This document shows positions 36,061 to 48,355 of a stretch of DNA of 64,000 nucleotides, piece after piece. Source of the DNA: Miscanthus floridulus (taxonomy: Eukaryota; Streptophyta; Magnoliopsida; Poales; Poaceae); assembly GCF_019320115.1 (NCBI RefSeq), contig NC_089585.1, forward strand, positions 140,911,426-140,975,425, given 5' to 3'. The notes under the pieces were generated by a model. It worked only from the letters and a program-made list of their open reading frames with translations. It did not search any database and was not told where the DNA came from. Positions within the stretch are counted from its first letter, which is position 1. Every line of letters begins with the position of its first letter. The position numbers were made by a program, and so were the translations under genes.

Positions 36061-36800
36061 CATTTTTTTGGGGTTGCCCTTCCCTCCCTTGCGATACCGC
36101 GGCTCCGATAGGAAGGCGTCGTACGCCGAGAAGGAAGGTGGGATCGTGGGTCGTCGTTCCCTTCCTTGCGCCTCCGCGGTTCCGTGCGAAAATAAGGAAG
36201 GCGGGATCGCAATCACCGACGAGGCAATCAAGCACCATCACAATCGATGGGACCTGCATCCCTGCTCCGTGACGCGCGATGAGACCTGCCCCCCTGCTCC
36301 GTGACGCGCGACGCCATCCCGTCCTGCCCGTCTCAATGTCGCCAATGCAGACCTAGCGCCCTCCACTGCCTCTCCCCCGCCAAGCCGACGTCCCGCCCCG
36401 CCCCGCCCCTAGCCGGCTCTACGCAGCCGCCGCAGATGGGACCTGGCCGAGGTAACGGCCCTGCACCTGCCCTGTCACGCCGGCGTCGCCGCCCCATCCC
36501 TGTCCCTTCACGCGCGTCGGCGCCGCTGGAGGTTGGATGGCCGGGACCTGCCGACAGCGGTTGCGCGGAGAATGGGGTCAAAAGGGAGTATGTGGTCACC
36601 AAGGCAGTCGTGGAAGGGTACCTGCCGCCGCCAGTCATCGCGGGGATCTCGCTGCCCCCGCCGAGGACACATCGCTGGCCGGATTTAAGGACGCCGCCGC
36701 TGCAGCGGTGACAGTGGTAGCAGAGAACAAGGCCATGGCACCGGCGAAGGCGCCAGCCAAGGTGAGTTCTGCCTTCACCCGCGTCGATTCCTTTTCCCTC
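36060..36800. other. GC-rich stretch with short repeats, unrecognised
   Basis: Two similar 60-70 bp units around 36,080-36,135 and 36,150-36,205 each contain CCTTGCG...CCGCGG and AAGGAAGG.GGGATCG. An open frame at 36,301-36,711 has no domain that is recognised. It may be the first exon of a chimeric transcript leading to the CTP synthase fragment, or part of a transposon that carried it. Nothing recognised from 36,800 to 38,099. Confidence 0.35.
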
Positions 36801-38099
36801 AAATTCTTCTAATCTCCTCGATTATTCCTGTCTCAATCTGATTGGGCGCCAGTTTGTGGCAAGCTACTCAAATTCGTACGTATTGTCTATTTTGTTCTTG
36901 TCACAAAGTTGTGCAATAATTTTGTGATGCTTCCTATCTGTGAAAGAAAAGGGGAGAACGCTGTGTGGAATAGGTTTGTTCAGGCTTGGAACATGTTAGA
37001 GAGGAAAAGGGACTGTTTTTGTTCCTGCAGGAAGTTTCTGTTCAGGCTCGCCCTATGAAAATTGCTTGCTTAAGAAAAGGAGAACGCTGAACAAGTGTAA
37101 AAAAAATGCTTCAGCATAAACCTTGCAATTGGACTCTTTAGGCACATACCTCAGTATGATTATGTTTTAGTTGCAACACTTATTCCTAATCTCCTGTCAT
37201 GTTCTCTATTCTTTAGGCACATGTCATTGCGTGCTTCCTCCCTTCTCGTCATGGTTGCGCTGCCACTAAGATACGTCCATGCCTTATGCGTGTATTTTGC
37301 TATGGATTGTTGCTGCATTCATACAAGGCCTCACACATGCGGACACTTGTGAAGGCTATGAGCCTATGACAATTTTTTATCTTTGTTTGATTTTTATTAA
37401 GAAAATGAATGGCTTCAGAAGTTATGGAACTTGCAGTCGACCAAGAATATAAGAACGAATAAACAGACTTCAAATATTTGAGAAAATATGAATACATTAT
37501 CTATGCTATTTTTAATGATTACTCAACCATGTAAAGGAGGAGCAGTGGGAAGAGCTTAGGCGAGATATTGGATGATTCCGGCTGTGGTCGAGAAGAAGGC
37601 GAGTTTGGCGTGGACACCTGTTGCTCGCTGGTTGATGGTAAGGTCCTTCCTTGAGTGATCAGTTAGTTGAAGTTTGACATTGTTTTGTCTATTCAGATGA
37701 TTCAACGATCGCTGCCACTCATTCACAAGGCAATAGGAGATAGGCTTCACTGTATTTTTGTTGATGATTTGCTCATTTGACAAAGGTAAATACCGCGTGG
37801 TAGTTATTAGTTCTGTGAATGTGTCATTTTCCACCTGCAGTAATCCAAATGTTTTGTGAATGTATCGCTTATCTTATTTCACCCTTGGGAGTATCATGTA
37901 CACATGTCATTATTGTGGCACAAATTTTTGTATTCCTCACCTATGCTGGGCACTTCGACTCATGCCTGATATTTTGGCTTGTGTCATAGTACACAGGTAT
38001 ACTACATAACTTGTATCTGTATTTTCAATCTGTGCCTCCTCTGAACCTTTCAATGCTGATGGTGGCTGTATAAATGGTTTGCTCTGTGCTTTTTGGCAG

Positions 38100-39345
38100 A
38101 CACTTGAAGAACATGTGAAAGTGAAGCTCGCACAATTTTGTCATATTCCGGTAAAAATGTTGCCTGGTCAAGAGTTTTTTAAAATAAATCAAGTCCGCAT
38201 CATGCAACGGCAATGCTGACTTTGATTTTATTTGGCTGATACCAAATATCATTAATCTCCATGATGTCAGAACATTTGGCACATCCCTTTGTTGCTCAGA
38301 GTATGTCATATGAAATTATTTGTATGCATGATTATCAAATTCTCATTTGACATGGTTAACCTGAAATCTTTTCTCTTTATAGGACCAGAAGCCCATGAAG
38401 CTATTTTGAAAGTGCTAGACCTTCGGTGGTATACCACCCGACCAAAGTATTAATTATAAGCTCTTCCAGTTGTCTTCATTTCTAGGAATACTTACATGTA
38501 TTATTTCTTCATGCGTGTAGCGTGGTCAGAGTTCTCGAAAACCCCAATTGTCTCAATGGACTGAAAAAGCCAGCAGATGTGACAGATTGAAATCTCTGGT
38601 TGGTTTGTTGATCATTTTAACTGTTGTTCCCAATACCGAATCGACTCTCTTAGCTTATATATAACAACCAGTGCTTGATATTATGGCATGAAAATCCTTT
38701 TCAGGTTAGGATTGCTATGGTTGGAAAGTATACTGGCTGTTTCCAATACCGAATCGACTTTCTTAGCTTATATATAACAACAAGTGCTTGATATTATGGC
38801 ATGAAAATCATTTTCAGGTTGGGATTGTTATGGTTGGAAAGTATACTGGCCTGTCAGATTCCTACCTATTTGTTATCAAGGTGCCATTACTATTTTGTCT
38901 CATAACACAGATACAATTTTGAACTAAACTGGTGGGCCTTATCTGTTTCTTCATCTTCTGTCAAGCTCTTTTGCATGCGTTGGTTGCTTTGGACATAAAA
39001 CTTGTGGTGGACCGGGTTCCTTCCTGTGATCTTGAAGATTCTATAGCAGAAGAGGTTAGTTTTATTTATGCCTTATCAATTCTTCTTTTCTATATCTTAG
39101 AGAATTAACTGACTAATTGGGATACCGTCGCATTTGCAAATTCATGATGCCTATGAAAAAGCATGGGAGTCGCTAAAGGTAAGCATAGAATGCCCTCTTG
39201 TGACATGCCACTAGCCCACAATATAGAAATCTGAACGAATTTTTATTTGCACCTCAGGGTGCATATGGTGTGTTGGTGCCAGGAGGTTTTGGAGACAGAG
39301 AAGTCCAAGAGAAAATTCTTGCTGCAAAATATGTGCGAGAATTCC
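38100..39345 (+). pseudogene. CTP synthase fragment (middle to glutaminase region), broken
   Basis: CTP synthase makes CTP from UTP with glutamine nitrogen. Exon-like blocks in the right order: 38100-38150 (LEEHVKVKLAQFCHIP), about 38241-38300 (NIINLHDV, then WHIPLLL), 38382-38446 (HEAILKVLDL), 38705-38736 and again 38818-38880 (IAMVGKYTG), 38965-39055 (LLHALVALDIKLVVDRV), about 39141-39179 (DAYEKAWESLK), 39257-39340 ([20 protein letters not shown]). The N-terminal synthetase half and the end of the glutaminase domain are missing. One-base shifts occur in the second block (after CATGATGTC) and the third (AAGCCCAT). One exon is duplicated. It is a dead fragment; capture by a transposon is possible but no ends were found. 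Confidence 0.85.
38626..38851 (+). repeat. 113-bp tandem duplication of an intron-exon unit in the CTP synthase fragment
   Basis: Two adjacent 113-bp units carry the intron end (CCAATACCGAATCGACT, then GGCATGAAAATC, then TTTTCAG) and the exon start encoding IAMVGKYTG or IVMVGKYTG. The acceptors are at 38,704 and 38,817. They differ at only a few bases. Confidence 0.9.
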
Positions 39346-40134
39346 GTATCTTGCCATTTGCTTGGGCATGCAAATTACAGTGATTGAGTTTGCACGTTCT
39401 ATCGTGAAGTTGCGTGAAGTTGCACGGTGCTAACAGTACAGAGTTATCTTTGTATTCCGAAGTGAGGAAACAATAAACAAATGTCACTTTAACGTCGGTA
39501 TTTAATTTACAGTATTGCTTTCTTATTGTGCGGTCCGTGTGTTTTTAGTACAAAAGTTTTACTGTTCCGTAGTAACGCACGGACACGCTATGTAGTAAGC
39601 ATTTCTAAAGAGAATCTAAGTCATAAACGTTTATATAAGAACATGAAACGCTGCCAAATACGTCCGGATTTCACTCATCTCATGCAGGTTAACTAGCTCC
39701 TGAAGGCAGGCAATCCAGCAGCGGTGGACACTTCGGGCTGCATGCTCCCTAGCAGGCGCCATGCATCATATTTGGTTCGTCTAGCATATCAGGTCACTGT
39801 CGTCTAGTATACTATTTGGTTCGATCCCACTTTCACCTTTTTTTGACCTGTCAGTTTTAATTTACTTAACTCCGTTTCTGAACGAAAGGAGAACCCTTTT
39901 TTCGATATGCCACTGTTTCGTTGCACTGTGGACCTGTGGTATCATATGATTGACCCCGTACCTAGTGCGTCTGTGCGTGCGAGAAGAATAGTTGCCATGC
40001 TCAGCAGTCAGCAACGCGCTTGTATTGCGATCTACTGGTATCCAGGTTCCAGGTATGCAGCAGCGTGCAACGCTATCCACAGGGCCAAAGACCCTGATCT
40101 GCAAGATTGCACCTACACTGCGCCTACTTTTTAC
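39346..40134. other. Intergenic, nothing recognised
   Basis: No coding or repeat structure could be identified. Confidence 0.45.
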
Positions 40135-40136
40135 TA

Positions 40137-40275
40137 CTTCCTCCGTTCTGACTTATAAAATATTCTGATTTTTTTAAATATATAATTTTTATTATATACT
40201 TAGATATATATTATATCTAGATGTATAAGAAAAATAATGTATCTAAAAATATCTTATAATTTGAAACGGGGGAAG
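40137..40275. mobile_element. Stowaway-like (mariner-type) MITE, 139 bp
   Basis: The ends CTTCCTCCGTT and AACGGGGGAAG are inverted, flanked by TA (40,135-40,136 and 40,276-40,277). The body repeats TATATTATATCTAG-type sequence and ends CTTATAATTTGAAACGG. Confidence 0.85.
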
Positions 40276-40423
40276 TAATATTTTTTTAAAAGAATGTGAT
40301 TTTAAAAATCCTTCGACTTTAAAAGATTTTGCAAGTATTCTACAGATGTACACATAGTACTTTCAAGTTTTAAAAAGTAAATAATGTAATAGCTATTGAC
40401 TTTTTCTGATAAAGATGGTCCCA

Positions 40424-40568
40424 TCCTTCTAAATTATAACATATTCTGGTTTTTCTAGACATATTGTTTGTACCATATATCTAAATATAATGAGTATCTA
40501 AATACATAATTAAAGCTACGTATCTAGAAAAAAAAAGCCAAAATATCTTATAATTTGGAATATAGGGA
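40424..40568. mobile_element. Decayed Stowaway-like MITE
   Basis: Same body motifs as the element at 40,137 (AAATTATAACATATTCTGG, CTTATAATTTGGAATA) and an AGGGAG right end before TA. The left end is eroded. Confidence 0.6.
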
Positions 40569-40569
40569 G

Positions 40570-41547
40570 TAATAGTTATTGATGTTTATGGTTTTTATTT
40601 AATTAGTTAAGTTCTGGTCAAATTTTGTCCTAACGACAAGTTTTTATTATTATTCTTTCGAACAAAGGGACTATGCTGGAGATGCTGGTGATTTCAGGCT
40701 TTTAATATCATGCATGGTCGCTATTGTGCCCGAAAGTTAAACAAATCCGGGAATATGTCGTTTCAGTACTTTATCACCCAACCATTTAGAGCTTTCATTT
40801 TGAGAAACAAGTGCTGGAATCTGTCCCTGCAGTCTGGAGCACATAATGTCATTCCCTTCAGAGTTTGAAACTGGAAGCGAGATGCTGAAGCTTGGGGGTG
40901 ACGGTGAACTGGTAAACACAGCTGAGTGCCTGAGTTACAAGAAAAAAAAATGTTGGAATGTTGGTTCGCGACGCAACAAGGCAGAGACCGACATCAGAAA
41001 ACGGCAGAGGGTCTGGTCAGGTAGGCACTCATCAGGCCGGCATTAGTTTTTGTCTTCTCGCTTCTCGGTACCAGCAGTGTCGCGGTGTCACTGATAACCG
41101 CACAGTGCCGTGCCATGAGGCATGAGCTGACTACCTAAGTCAGGGTTTGGGTTTTCAAAGCTACCACACGTCTCGGAACACGGGCCGGGTCACAGACAGA
41201 ATTTTCTACAGGAGATTGAGACAACAGAGCAACGCCACACCAGAGTGCTGCTAGCTGTGGTGAACGGGAAAGCTTTGTCTGTTTTCTTGTTGTTGCACAC
41301 GTCCATATGCTGCCGTGCCGACGCTCTAGGTTTTTTTTTCACCCTTCCTTCCCTTTGCTCCGCGCCACTGTAAGTGGTACTCGTCCTAGTAGTGCGATAA
41401 GCAGTTTTGAATATCTATTTTATTTGAATTTTGAACTTGAGAACACCTATGGTCGACAGTGCTGTCGTTGCTACTTGTGTTCTTCGCATGTACTACCATG
41501 CATTATTGGTTGTGGAGTACCAATGCCAGTAAAAGGGACAAATATCT
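40570..41547. other. Intergenic, nothing recognised
   Basis: No gene with a recognisable domain and no clear repeat. Confidence 0.45.
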
Positions 41548-41550
41548 CTT

Positions 41551-41670
41551 CGGCATGTTCGTTGGTTAGTTTCTGAGCTGATAACCCCGATTGGTGCTGG
41601 TTTGTTGTAAGAGAAAAACACTGTTGGCTGGCTGATAAGCCATGATTGAAACCAACCAGCGAACAGGCTG
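41551..41670. mobile_element. MITE, 120 bp
   Basis: The ends CGGCATGTTCGTTGGTT and AACCAGCGAACAGGCTG are inverted copies, flanked by CTT (41,548-41,550 and 41,671-41,673). Same family as 23,730-23,858, inverted body. Confidence 0.82.
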
Positions 41671-41694
41671 CTTGTTTCATTGCCATCTCACTAA

Positions 41695-41832
41695 GGCCTC
41701 GTTCGCTTGTCTTAAATTTGGCTTGTTCGACTTATTTTTCCAGCCGGAACAGTATTTTTCTCTCACAATAATTCAGCCGGAACAGTGTTTTTCAGCCAGT
41801 TTCAACCAAAGTTCAGACCAGCGAACGGGGCC
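41695..41832. mobile_element. MITE, 138 bp
   Basis: The ends GGCCTCGTTCGCTTG and CCAGCGAACGGGGCC are inverted copies, flanked by TAA (41,692-41,694 and 41,833-41,835). It lies only 24 bp from the previous MITE. The body has CAGCCGGAACAGT twice. Confidence 0.85.
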
Positions 41833-41835
41833 TAA

Positions 41836-43563
41836 GTTTGTTTTTGGAGTGTGGTACAAATATCACATTGGGTAGTACACCCACACGCTCTAAGCACATG
41901 TTTGGAATTTGGGTTTCAAGTTTAAATGATGAACAAAGATCTATATATACTTAGTTGCATCTTCTACTCCATGTTAGACGCTGCGGCTCGGCAGCAATGA
42001 CATGATTATTGACAAGACACATATCAAATAATGTAAGGAGTTTAGATTGTAAACGTAGGCTAATTATATATAGTAGATGACAAGAGCATCTACTAGCAAA
42101 ATAAATGCTAAAAGGGGATCATAAAAGATTCAAATATTTCAAATCTAGGAACCATAAGATAAAACATGGTTTTAGGACAATCTGGAAGTGGTCTCACTTT
42201 TTTGAAGGTAAAACAAAACTTCTCAGATTAAACCAAATTCTAGGATTTTTCAATTGCACATTTTTGGGAAAAAAATATTTGGATTTTTTTTGAAGAATAT
42301 ATATTTGCATCTTGGTTTACCCTTTAAACTATCGACGTAGTTTGGTTTGTTCCCGTTGTGAACGACATGACACCACGTCGTTGGATAAAATTGACGTATA
42401 ATAAGTCGCTCAGAATGAAAAAAGCAAAATGGTTCTATAAGTTGTGGAGAGGACCAAAATCAGATTTTATACATGAGAGAGTAAAGTTTGGATACTGCAA
42501 ATAGTGGAGGCCTGGAGGGATTAAAAGGAAATTTTACAAACTATCAATTCGCAAGATTGTAACTTGGTTAAGAAATCTCGACTGGACATTTGGACCTCTC
42601 AGGTCCCCTTGCACGGTATACGTGGGCTTTTCCGTCCAGTGTGCGAGTCTACTCTGGAAGCCCAGCTGAGCGAGGTCTACGGCTCGCTCCAGCCTCCAGG
42701 AGACGCAAGGCCCAGCAGGCGAAAACAATAGCGCGGCCCATCAGTTAGGCACCTAACCACCACCCTGACCAACGTTTTGACGTCGGCAGACCAGGTGCGG
42801 AAGTTCAGACCCAGCCACGGTAGAAGCTACGATAGCGTGCTGCGACGAAGCTTTATCACTGGCAGCAGATTTGAACTTAGAGAATTTACATTGCATTAGA
42901 TTGGTCGGTCGTGGTGAAAGGGATCGATGTAAGGGTAGCTATGTGCCATTAACATCACAGTTCCGAAGGAAATCTCAAACAGAAGAAACTTTTTGTGCAT
43001 GAGAGGCTCACAATTTAGCTAGATAGATGTTCCTTATCTCTGGATGTAGGACGACATGTATGGCTCCTTGAGCCCGTTGAAAGCTTTATTGTGCCCTTTA
43101 TCACCAATCATCGGTAAAGTCGATCGTTCCACTAAAGAAAAAGTTATGGACTGTGGAGCAGGCGACAACCGCGCCAATACTGCCCAATCCAATCCGCGGG
43201 CCGGCGGGCACGGGCCACCCGCTCGCGCGCGCCCGCAGCATCTTAAAAATTCGGCCCGGCGCGCCCGGGGTCTCCTCCTCTCCAACCCTGGAGGCTGCTG
43301 CAGCGTCGAACGAATCGTCGTCCCGTTGGCTGGCTAGCCGCCACACCAGCCTTCGCTGCCTCCCTCGTAACGTAAACCTCGGTGGCTGGCTGGGTTGACG
43401 GCGGCACCAACGTTTCCCTCGCCACCTCGGTGCCTCCGTCCCAAAGTTCGCCCGCCCACTGCTCGTACATAACCCCACGGTACCATACGGCGCTCCCTCT
43501 CGCTCGCGCCCAGCGCCCCGCCCCGCCGCGAGCCACCCTGCTCGCTCGCCTAGTCGACACGCC
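41836..43563. other. Upstream region of the RETICULATA-related gene
   Basis: AT-rich to about 42,550, then mixed, and strongly GC-rich in the last 350 bp. No TATA box is convincing. No other gene was recognised. Confidence 0.45.
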
Positions 43564-46500
43564 ATGGCCCTACCGCCGTCCTCTTCGGCGTCTTCGCTCT
43601 CCGCCGCGTCAGCACAGCCGACGCCGCTCCACCTCCACCTCACAAGCCGGGCACCCGGCCGCCTCCCGCTGCTCCCCTTCTCGCGCGCCGCGCTCCCGCC
43701 GCCGCTGCGCGCCCGCATTCCGCGCACCAACCTCCCGGCGGCCCCGGGCACGCCCCTCCACCGCGCGCTCCCACCACCACCCTCCGCCTCCGCCTCCTCC
43801 TCCTCCTCCTCCTCCTCCATCGCCGGCGGCGGCTTTGGCAGCGATGAAGCCGACGATGGCCACAACCACCACGGCGGAGACGGCGGCGGCGGCGGCGAGG
43901 GTGGTGGCGACGACGGCGGCCACAACGACCACGGCGGTGAGGGTGGCGGCGACGAATCGCCCGGCGACGCTCGCGGGGAGGCGCTGTTCGTGTTGGCGCA
44001 GCTGGGGCGGAAGCTCGACACCCTGCCGTCTGATCTCGCCGCCGCCATCGAGAGCGGCCGGATCGGGGGCGACATCGTGAGCCGCTTCAGCGAACTCGAG
44101 GCGAACGGTTTCATCAAATGGCTCCTCCAGTTCGAGGGGTTCAGGGAGAGACTCCTCGCCGACGAACTCTTCCTCACCAAGCTCGGCATAGAGTGCGTCA
44201 TCGGTCTCGTCGCCAAGGTCACGGTCACCTCTCACACCCTCCTTTTTCTATATATATTTTTTAATATTTTTCGAGAACGTGCGCTGCACTAGTTTCATTA
44301 AGTAGTTTCTATTTTTTTTTAAATGAAAACAAATACTACTCCTGACAGTTCTGTATTATACTGTAGTGATCAATTGCGTCGAGCTGTGTAGTGCTAATTT
44401 GACTCCTTTTGTTCAGACTGCGGCTGAGTTGCAGAAGAGGGGGGACAATTTCTTCAAAGAGATTGAAGTTGTCATATCTGATGTGGTACGCCCGCTTAAC
44501 TGTGCTTATCTCATATCATCCAACTTGCTTCAAGCTTCAGTATGCCTTCGTTTTGGTACTAGTTCTCAACCAATAGCGCATTAGATTGTTAAGTCAGGAC
44601 AAATCTGCACTTTCATCTTTGCAGCAACTGTATAAGGTTTGGAACTGAAATGTGAAAACTGGCAAAATTTTATAAGTTGATACATACTACTCGTCCAATT
44701 TTTCACTTTACATCCTAGATTCCCTGCCTGCATGTATCTTTTTAAACTTTGGCCATTAATATGTTTAAAAATATCTATACTAGTAACACAAAATTACAAG
44801 TACTGTAAAAGAAAATTAACCAAGGGAGGTACATTTTTTTTATATACAAAAAAAATTCTGAATAGTAGCTGGTTTATGTGGTTGGTTAAACTAGCTTTAC
44901 CAGTGGGCTCTTTATCAGTATCTACATTTCAGTAGTGTTCTTTGTCAAAAGGATGTTGGCTATCGCTGGGGACTATAACAGTAGTGGCAAAATTTGGAAA
45001 TAGGGTCAATTTCATCTAATGAGGATGAGACTCACTATTTTGTTAAATAATCAAGTCTGGAAACAAAACAATCACAATATCCCAAATATGTCAGAGCCCT
45101 GGCTTTTCCATGGAACCATCCTGTTCATTTCTCATTCTTTCATTGTTACTGATGAGACATGCCAATCTTTGCAATCTCAGGCTAACGGAAGACCTTAAGA
45201 TCTACTCTCTATCAAACAGAACATATTTTCTGTGGTTTCACTTCACTAATTATAAATACCTCACTATCTGATATCACATGATTGTACCTTTCTACACTGA
45301 ACATTTAAACTCTTCTGATATGGAATCTAATTCAGTTGTTGCTTCTGATACTACCTAGGTCATGGCGATTGTTGCGGATGTCATGCTTGTCTATCTTCCT
45401 GCTCCAACTATTGGTTTAAAGCCTCCACTTGCAAGAAATGCCTCAGCTATTGCCAATTTTTTCTCTAGCTGCCCTGATAATGCTTTCCAAGTAAAGCAAC
45501 CGTTTCCCTTTTCCTAGAGTTGAATGAACCTCCTATTTCTTTCCCTTGTATTCGAAAACATGTTATGCGACTTTTTTGCAGATTGCTCTGGCTGGAAGAT
45601 CATTCACACTTGTGCAGAGGCTTGGAGCTTTTGTGGTACTGTAGATTAATTGCATTCGATTGTTAACTATTTTATGATAATCATAGTTATCTGGATTTAT
45701 TTGCAAGCCATGTTGATCAACTAACAGCGGCTGCTTCTTTCCAGAGGAATGCTGCAAAGCTTTTGGCAGTGGGAACTACTGCTTCTTTTGTAAGTTTGTT
45801 TATCTCATAGCTATTCTGTGATGATCTTCATTAGCAGTCTCTTTTGATCTTTTGCTAGAAAATTGCCATTCTCTTTTCTGAGCGATATACAGTTGAACAT
45901 GATCCTGTTACGAAGAAACACTTCTTCAAAACGGGAATTATCCGCTAGCAATATGTTATTGTTATGCATGCAAAATTTATTTATGTATTAGTTAGTTTCA
46001 TCTCCCTGAATTAGTTCTCTAAGCTTGCAATGCCTATGAATTTGTCATCTTCCCAGATTGGCACTAGTGTCACCAATACAGTGCTCAAAGCAAAGGCGGC
46101 TGTTAATAAGGACCTTGAGGATGAAGTTGTGGAAATTCCAGTTGTCCAAACTAGTGTTGCCTATGGTGTATACATGGCAATTTCTAGTAACCTCAGGTAA
46201 ACAGAGTTCCTACATATTTTAGCATACAAGACATACTTAAGCTTTTGAATTTATGACTGATCATCTTGTTTTGCTATGAATAGCCAGAGAGAGTAAGCGT
46301 GTCAGTTGAATTGGCAAACTTGATTTCCCCCCCCCCCCCCCCCCCCCCCTGAAACAGATCGCAGCTGTGAAACATGTAGCAAATAGATACAGACGATGTT
46401 GATGTTAACAATTTGGTTTGCCATTCACAGTTTCATTCGTATGACAAAATTTATATACTTCATCAGGTATCAGCTTCTGGCTGGTGTGATCGAACAGAGG

Positions 46501-46736
46501 ATCCTGGAGCCGCTGCTGCATAACCAGAAGCTACTACTGAGTGCAATGAGCTTCATCGTTCGTACGGGCAACACATTCCTTGGCTCTTTGCTGTGAGTAA
46601 CATTCACCTCACCGGAAATTGAAATCTTGCATCCTGCTTTTGCTGTATTTGCTTACTGGTGAACTTTGTGAACAGCTGGATTGACTATGCCAGATGGATA
46701 GGCGTCCAAAAGGCTCACGATCACGAAGAGGCCTAA
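43564..46736 (+). CDS. RETICULATA-related (DUF3411) plastid membrane protein, 426 aa
   Basis: The RETICULATA family acts in plastid and leaf mesophyll development, probably at the chloroplast envelope; the biochemical role is not known. Exons: 43564-44217, 44417-44485, 45359-45490, 45582-45635, 45745-45789, 46057-46196, 46467-46592, 46676-46736, all GT-AG with matching phases. Residues 1-80 are Ser/Ala/Pro-rich, as in a transit peptide. Residues about 95-130 are a His/Gly/Asp-rich stretch (HNHHGGDGGGGGEGGGDDGG). The DUF3411 region starts near FIKWLLQFEGFRERLL and continues with VYLPAPTIGLKPPLARN, SCPDNAFQIAL, QRLGAFVRNAAKL, TSVAYGVYMAISSNLRYQLL and RTGNTFLGSLLWIDYARW. Three or four hydrophobic segments fit membrane helices. 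The protein ends in HDHEEA. Stop TAA at 46,734. A 23-base C tract lies in the intron 46,197-46,466. Confidence 0.93.
46327..46349. repeat. 23-base C homopolymer in an intron
   Basis: An uninterrupted C run in the intron between exons 6 and 7 of the RETICULATA-related gene. Confidence 0.9.
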
Positions 46737-47500
46737 AAGTTCTAGCAGCTTGTCTGCATGTTCTTCTGTCACTGGGCATGTTCACAATACCATCGATGGC
46801 TTGCCTGCCTCTAGAATGCCGCTCTACTCTTCATTGGATTGGAGCCCCCCTATATATAGGACAAATCCCAATTTTGTTCGGAAAACTACAAGTAGGGATA
46901 TATCCGTCGAATTCTCGTATGCAACGACAACGTCGTTTTACCCCTCAACTTTTCTTTTCTAGCTTGCAACTTGCAACAAGGGCTGTCATTGTTCAAAATT
47001 CAAATATATGTTACATTGGGAATTTCATGCGACTTCCTAAACTCTAGGAAGTGTCGCTTGTCCTGTTTCATATGTACGTATGCATTGTAGCCTTGTTGTA
47101 TTTCCTCAATGCCTTGGTTGTTTTGTCGGTTAGAGTTCTTGACAACTGTTAAAGAGATTCTGTCGGAGTATACTCAGGGTCGCCTTATTACCAGACAAAC
47201 GGAGATGCTGCCCCGACAACATGTAAACTGTTAGATCCGTTCACTGGTAGTGCAACATGCAATTAGGAAATTGTGATCCTACTTTGCCATCTTATTATTT
47301 TCTTCACGGAACAGCTACTCTAGTGCAACATACAAATAACAACTATCGCTAGAATTCAATATTCCATTCCTATTAACATTGAATTATTGTCTTGTTTATG
47401 AACCTTATGCATCTGATACCATCATTGCCGTTTGTAGCTCTATGCAGCACGGAGAAGGATACGGATACGGCAATTTCCCAGAAAATACGATACGCAATAA
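46737..47500. other. 3' flank of the RETICULATA-related gene, no gene
   Basis: The first several hundred bases are presumably 3' UTR and downstream sequence. No other feature was recognised. Confidence 0.45.
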
Positions 47501-47502
47501 TA

Positions 47503-47656
47503 AAAGGGCGTACCCAATGCAGAGAGCTTTCGCTCTGTGCGGGTTTTGGAGAATGGTGTCAGTGGCAAGCCTTACCCTCGCCCGTGCAATACGAGGAGAC
47601 CGTGACTCGAACACGTACCTTCAGATCACAGGCTACCGGTTGCACCAGACCCGTCC
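47503..47656 (-). mobile_element. tRNA-derived SINE, same family as 6003-6178
   Basis: An inverted copy of the 6-kb SINE: GGGCGTACCCAATGCAGAG at the left matches its tail, and GGTTGCACCAGACCCGTCC at the right matches its head. It is more diverged, with a short insertion in the box B area. No target duplication is certain. Confidence 0.8.
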
Positions 47657-47789
47657 TTCAAAAGTCTACAACTTGAGTACTGTAATCACTAATCATTAAT
47701 TCAGTACTCTACGTGCAATCATACATGATATAAACATCACCAGATCACTAATCATTTGTTGAATCGTCCTCTCCCCTGCATCGCGGGAG

Positions 47790-48130
47790 CTGGCTGCGGC
47801 CATGGCGAACTGGTGGGTGCTCCCGGTGCGGCAGTTTCGGGGAGGGGAGAAGTTGAATGATGGCACGCAGGGGGCGGAGGTTCGTCGCCGGCGGCCGGCG
47901 AGCGGTGGCGCATGCCCTGCGTAGGAGGCGGCGATGCTGGCCGTGGCTATGGCGGACTGGTGGGTGCTCACCGGCGCGGCAGTTTGGAGGAGGAGGAGAA
48001 GTTGATTGCTGGCACGGAGGGGGTGGAGGCTCGTCGCCGGTGGCCGGCGAGTGGGGCGCAACCCCTGCGCAGGAGGCGGCGCGTGTGCGCAGGCGGAGGT
48101 GCGAGCTGCGACAGTGCGAGGCGTCGTGAC
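47790..48130. repeat. GC-rich tandem repeat of about 147 bp
   Basis: Two adjacent units start at ATGGCGAACTGGTGGGTGCT (47,802) and ATGGCGGACTGGTGGGTGCT (47,949). Each continues with GGCGCGGCAGTTT-like, GAGAAGTTGA and TCGTCGCCGG. A partial third unit may begin near 48,075. Open frames exist on both strands but no domain is seen. Confidence 0.8.
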
Positions 48131-48355
48131 GGGGAGATAAGGAGCACTTGTTGGGCTGGGCCGTATGACAGAGGTAGATACGTATCAGGTCACGTACTCA
48201 CTATTCCAGTTGCTAAAAAAACGTACTCACTATTCCAAAAATAAAAATCAGATGTTACTAAATAAAAAAAAATCGGATACTTAGAGGATACCTATCAGAG
48301 ACGTATCCGTAACAGATATGCATCCGATACGCGACACGGCCCCGTATCCGCGTTA

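Noticed and set aside
43101..44228. Long minus-strand open frame opposite exon 1 of the RETICULATA-related gene
   Set aside because: A shadow of GC-rich coding DNA; the plus-strand frame has the family homology and splices correctly.
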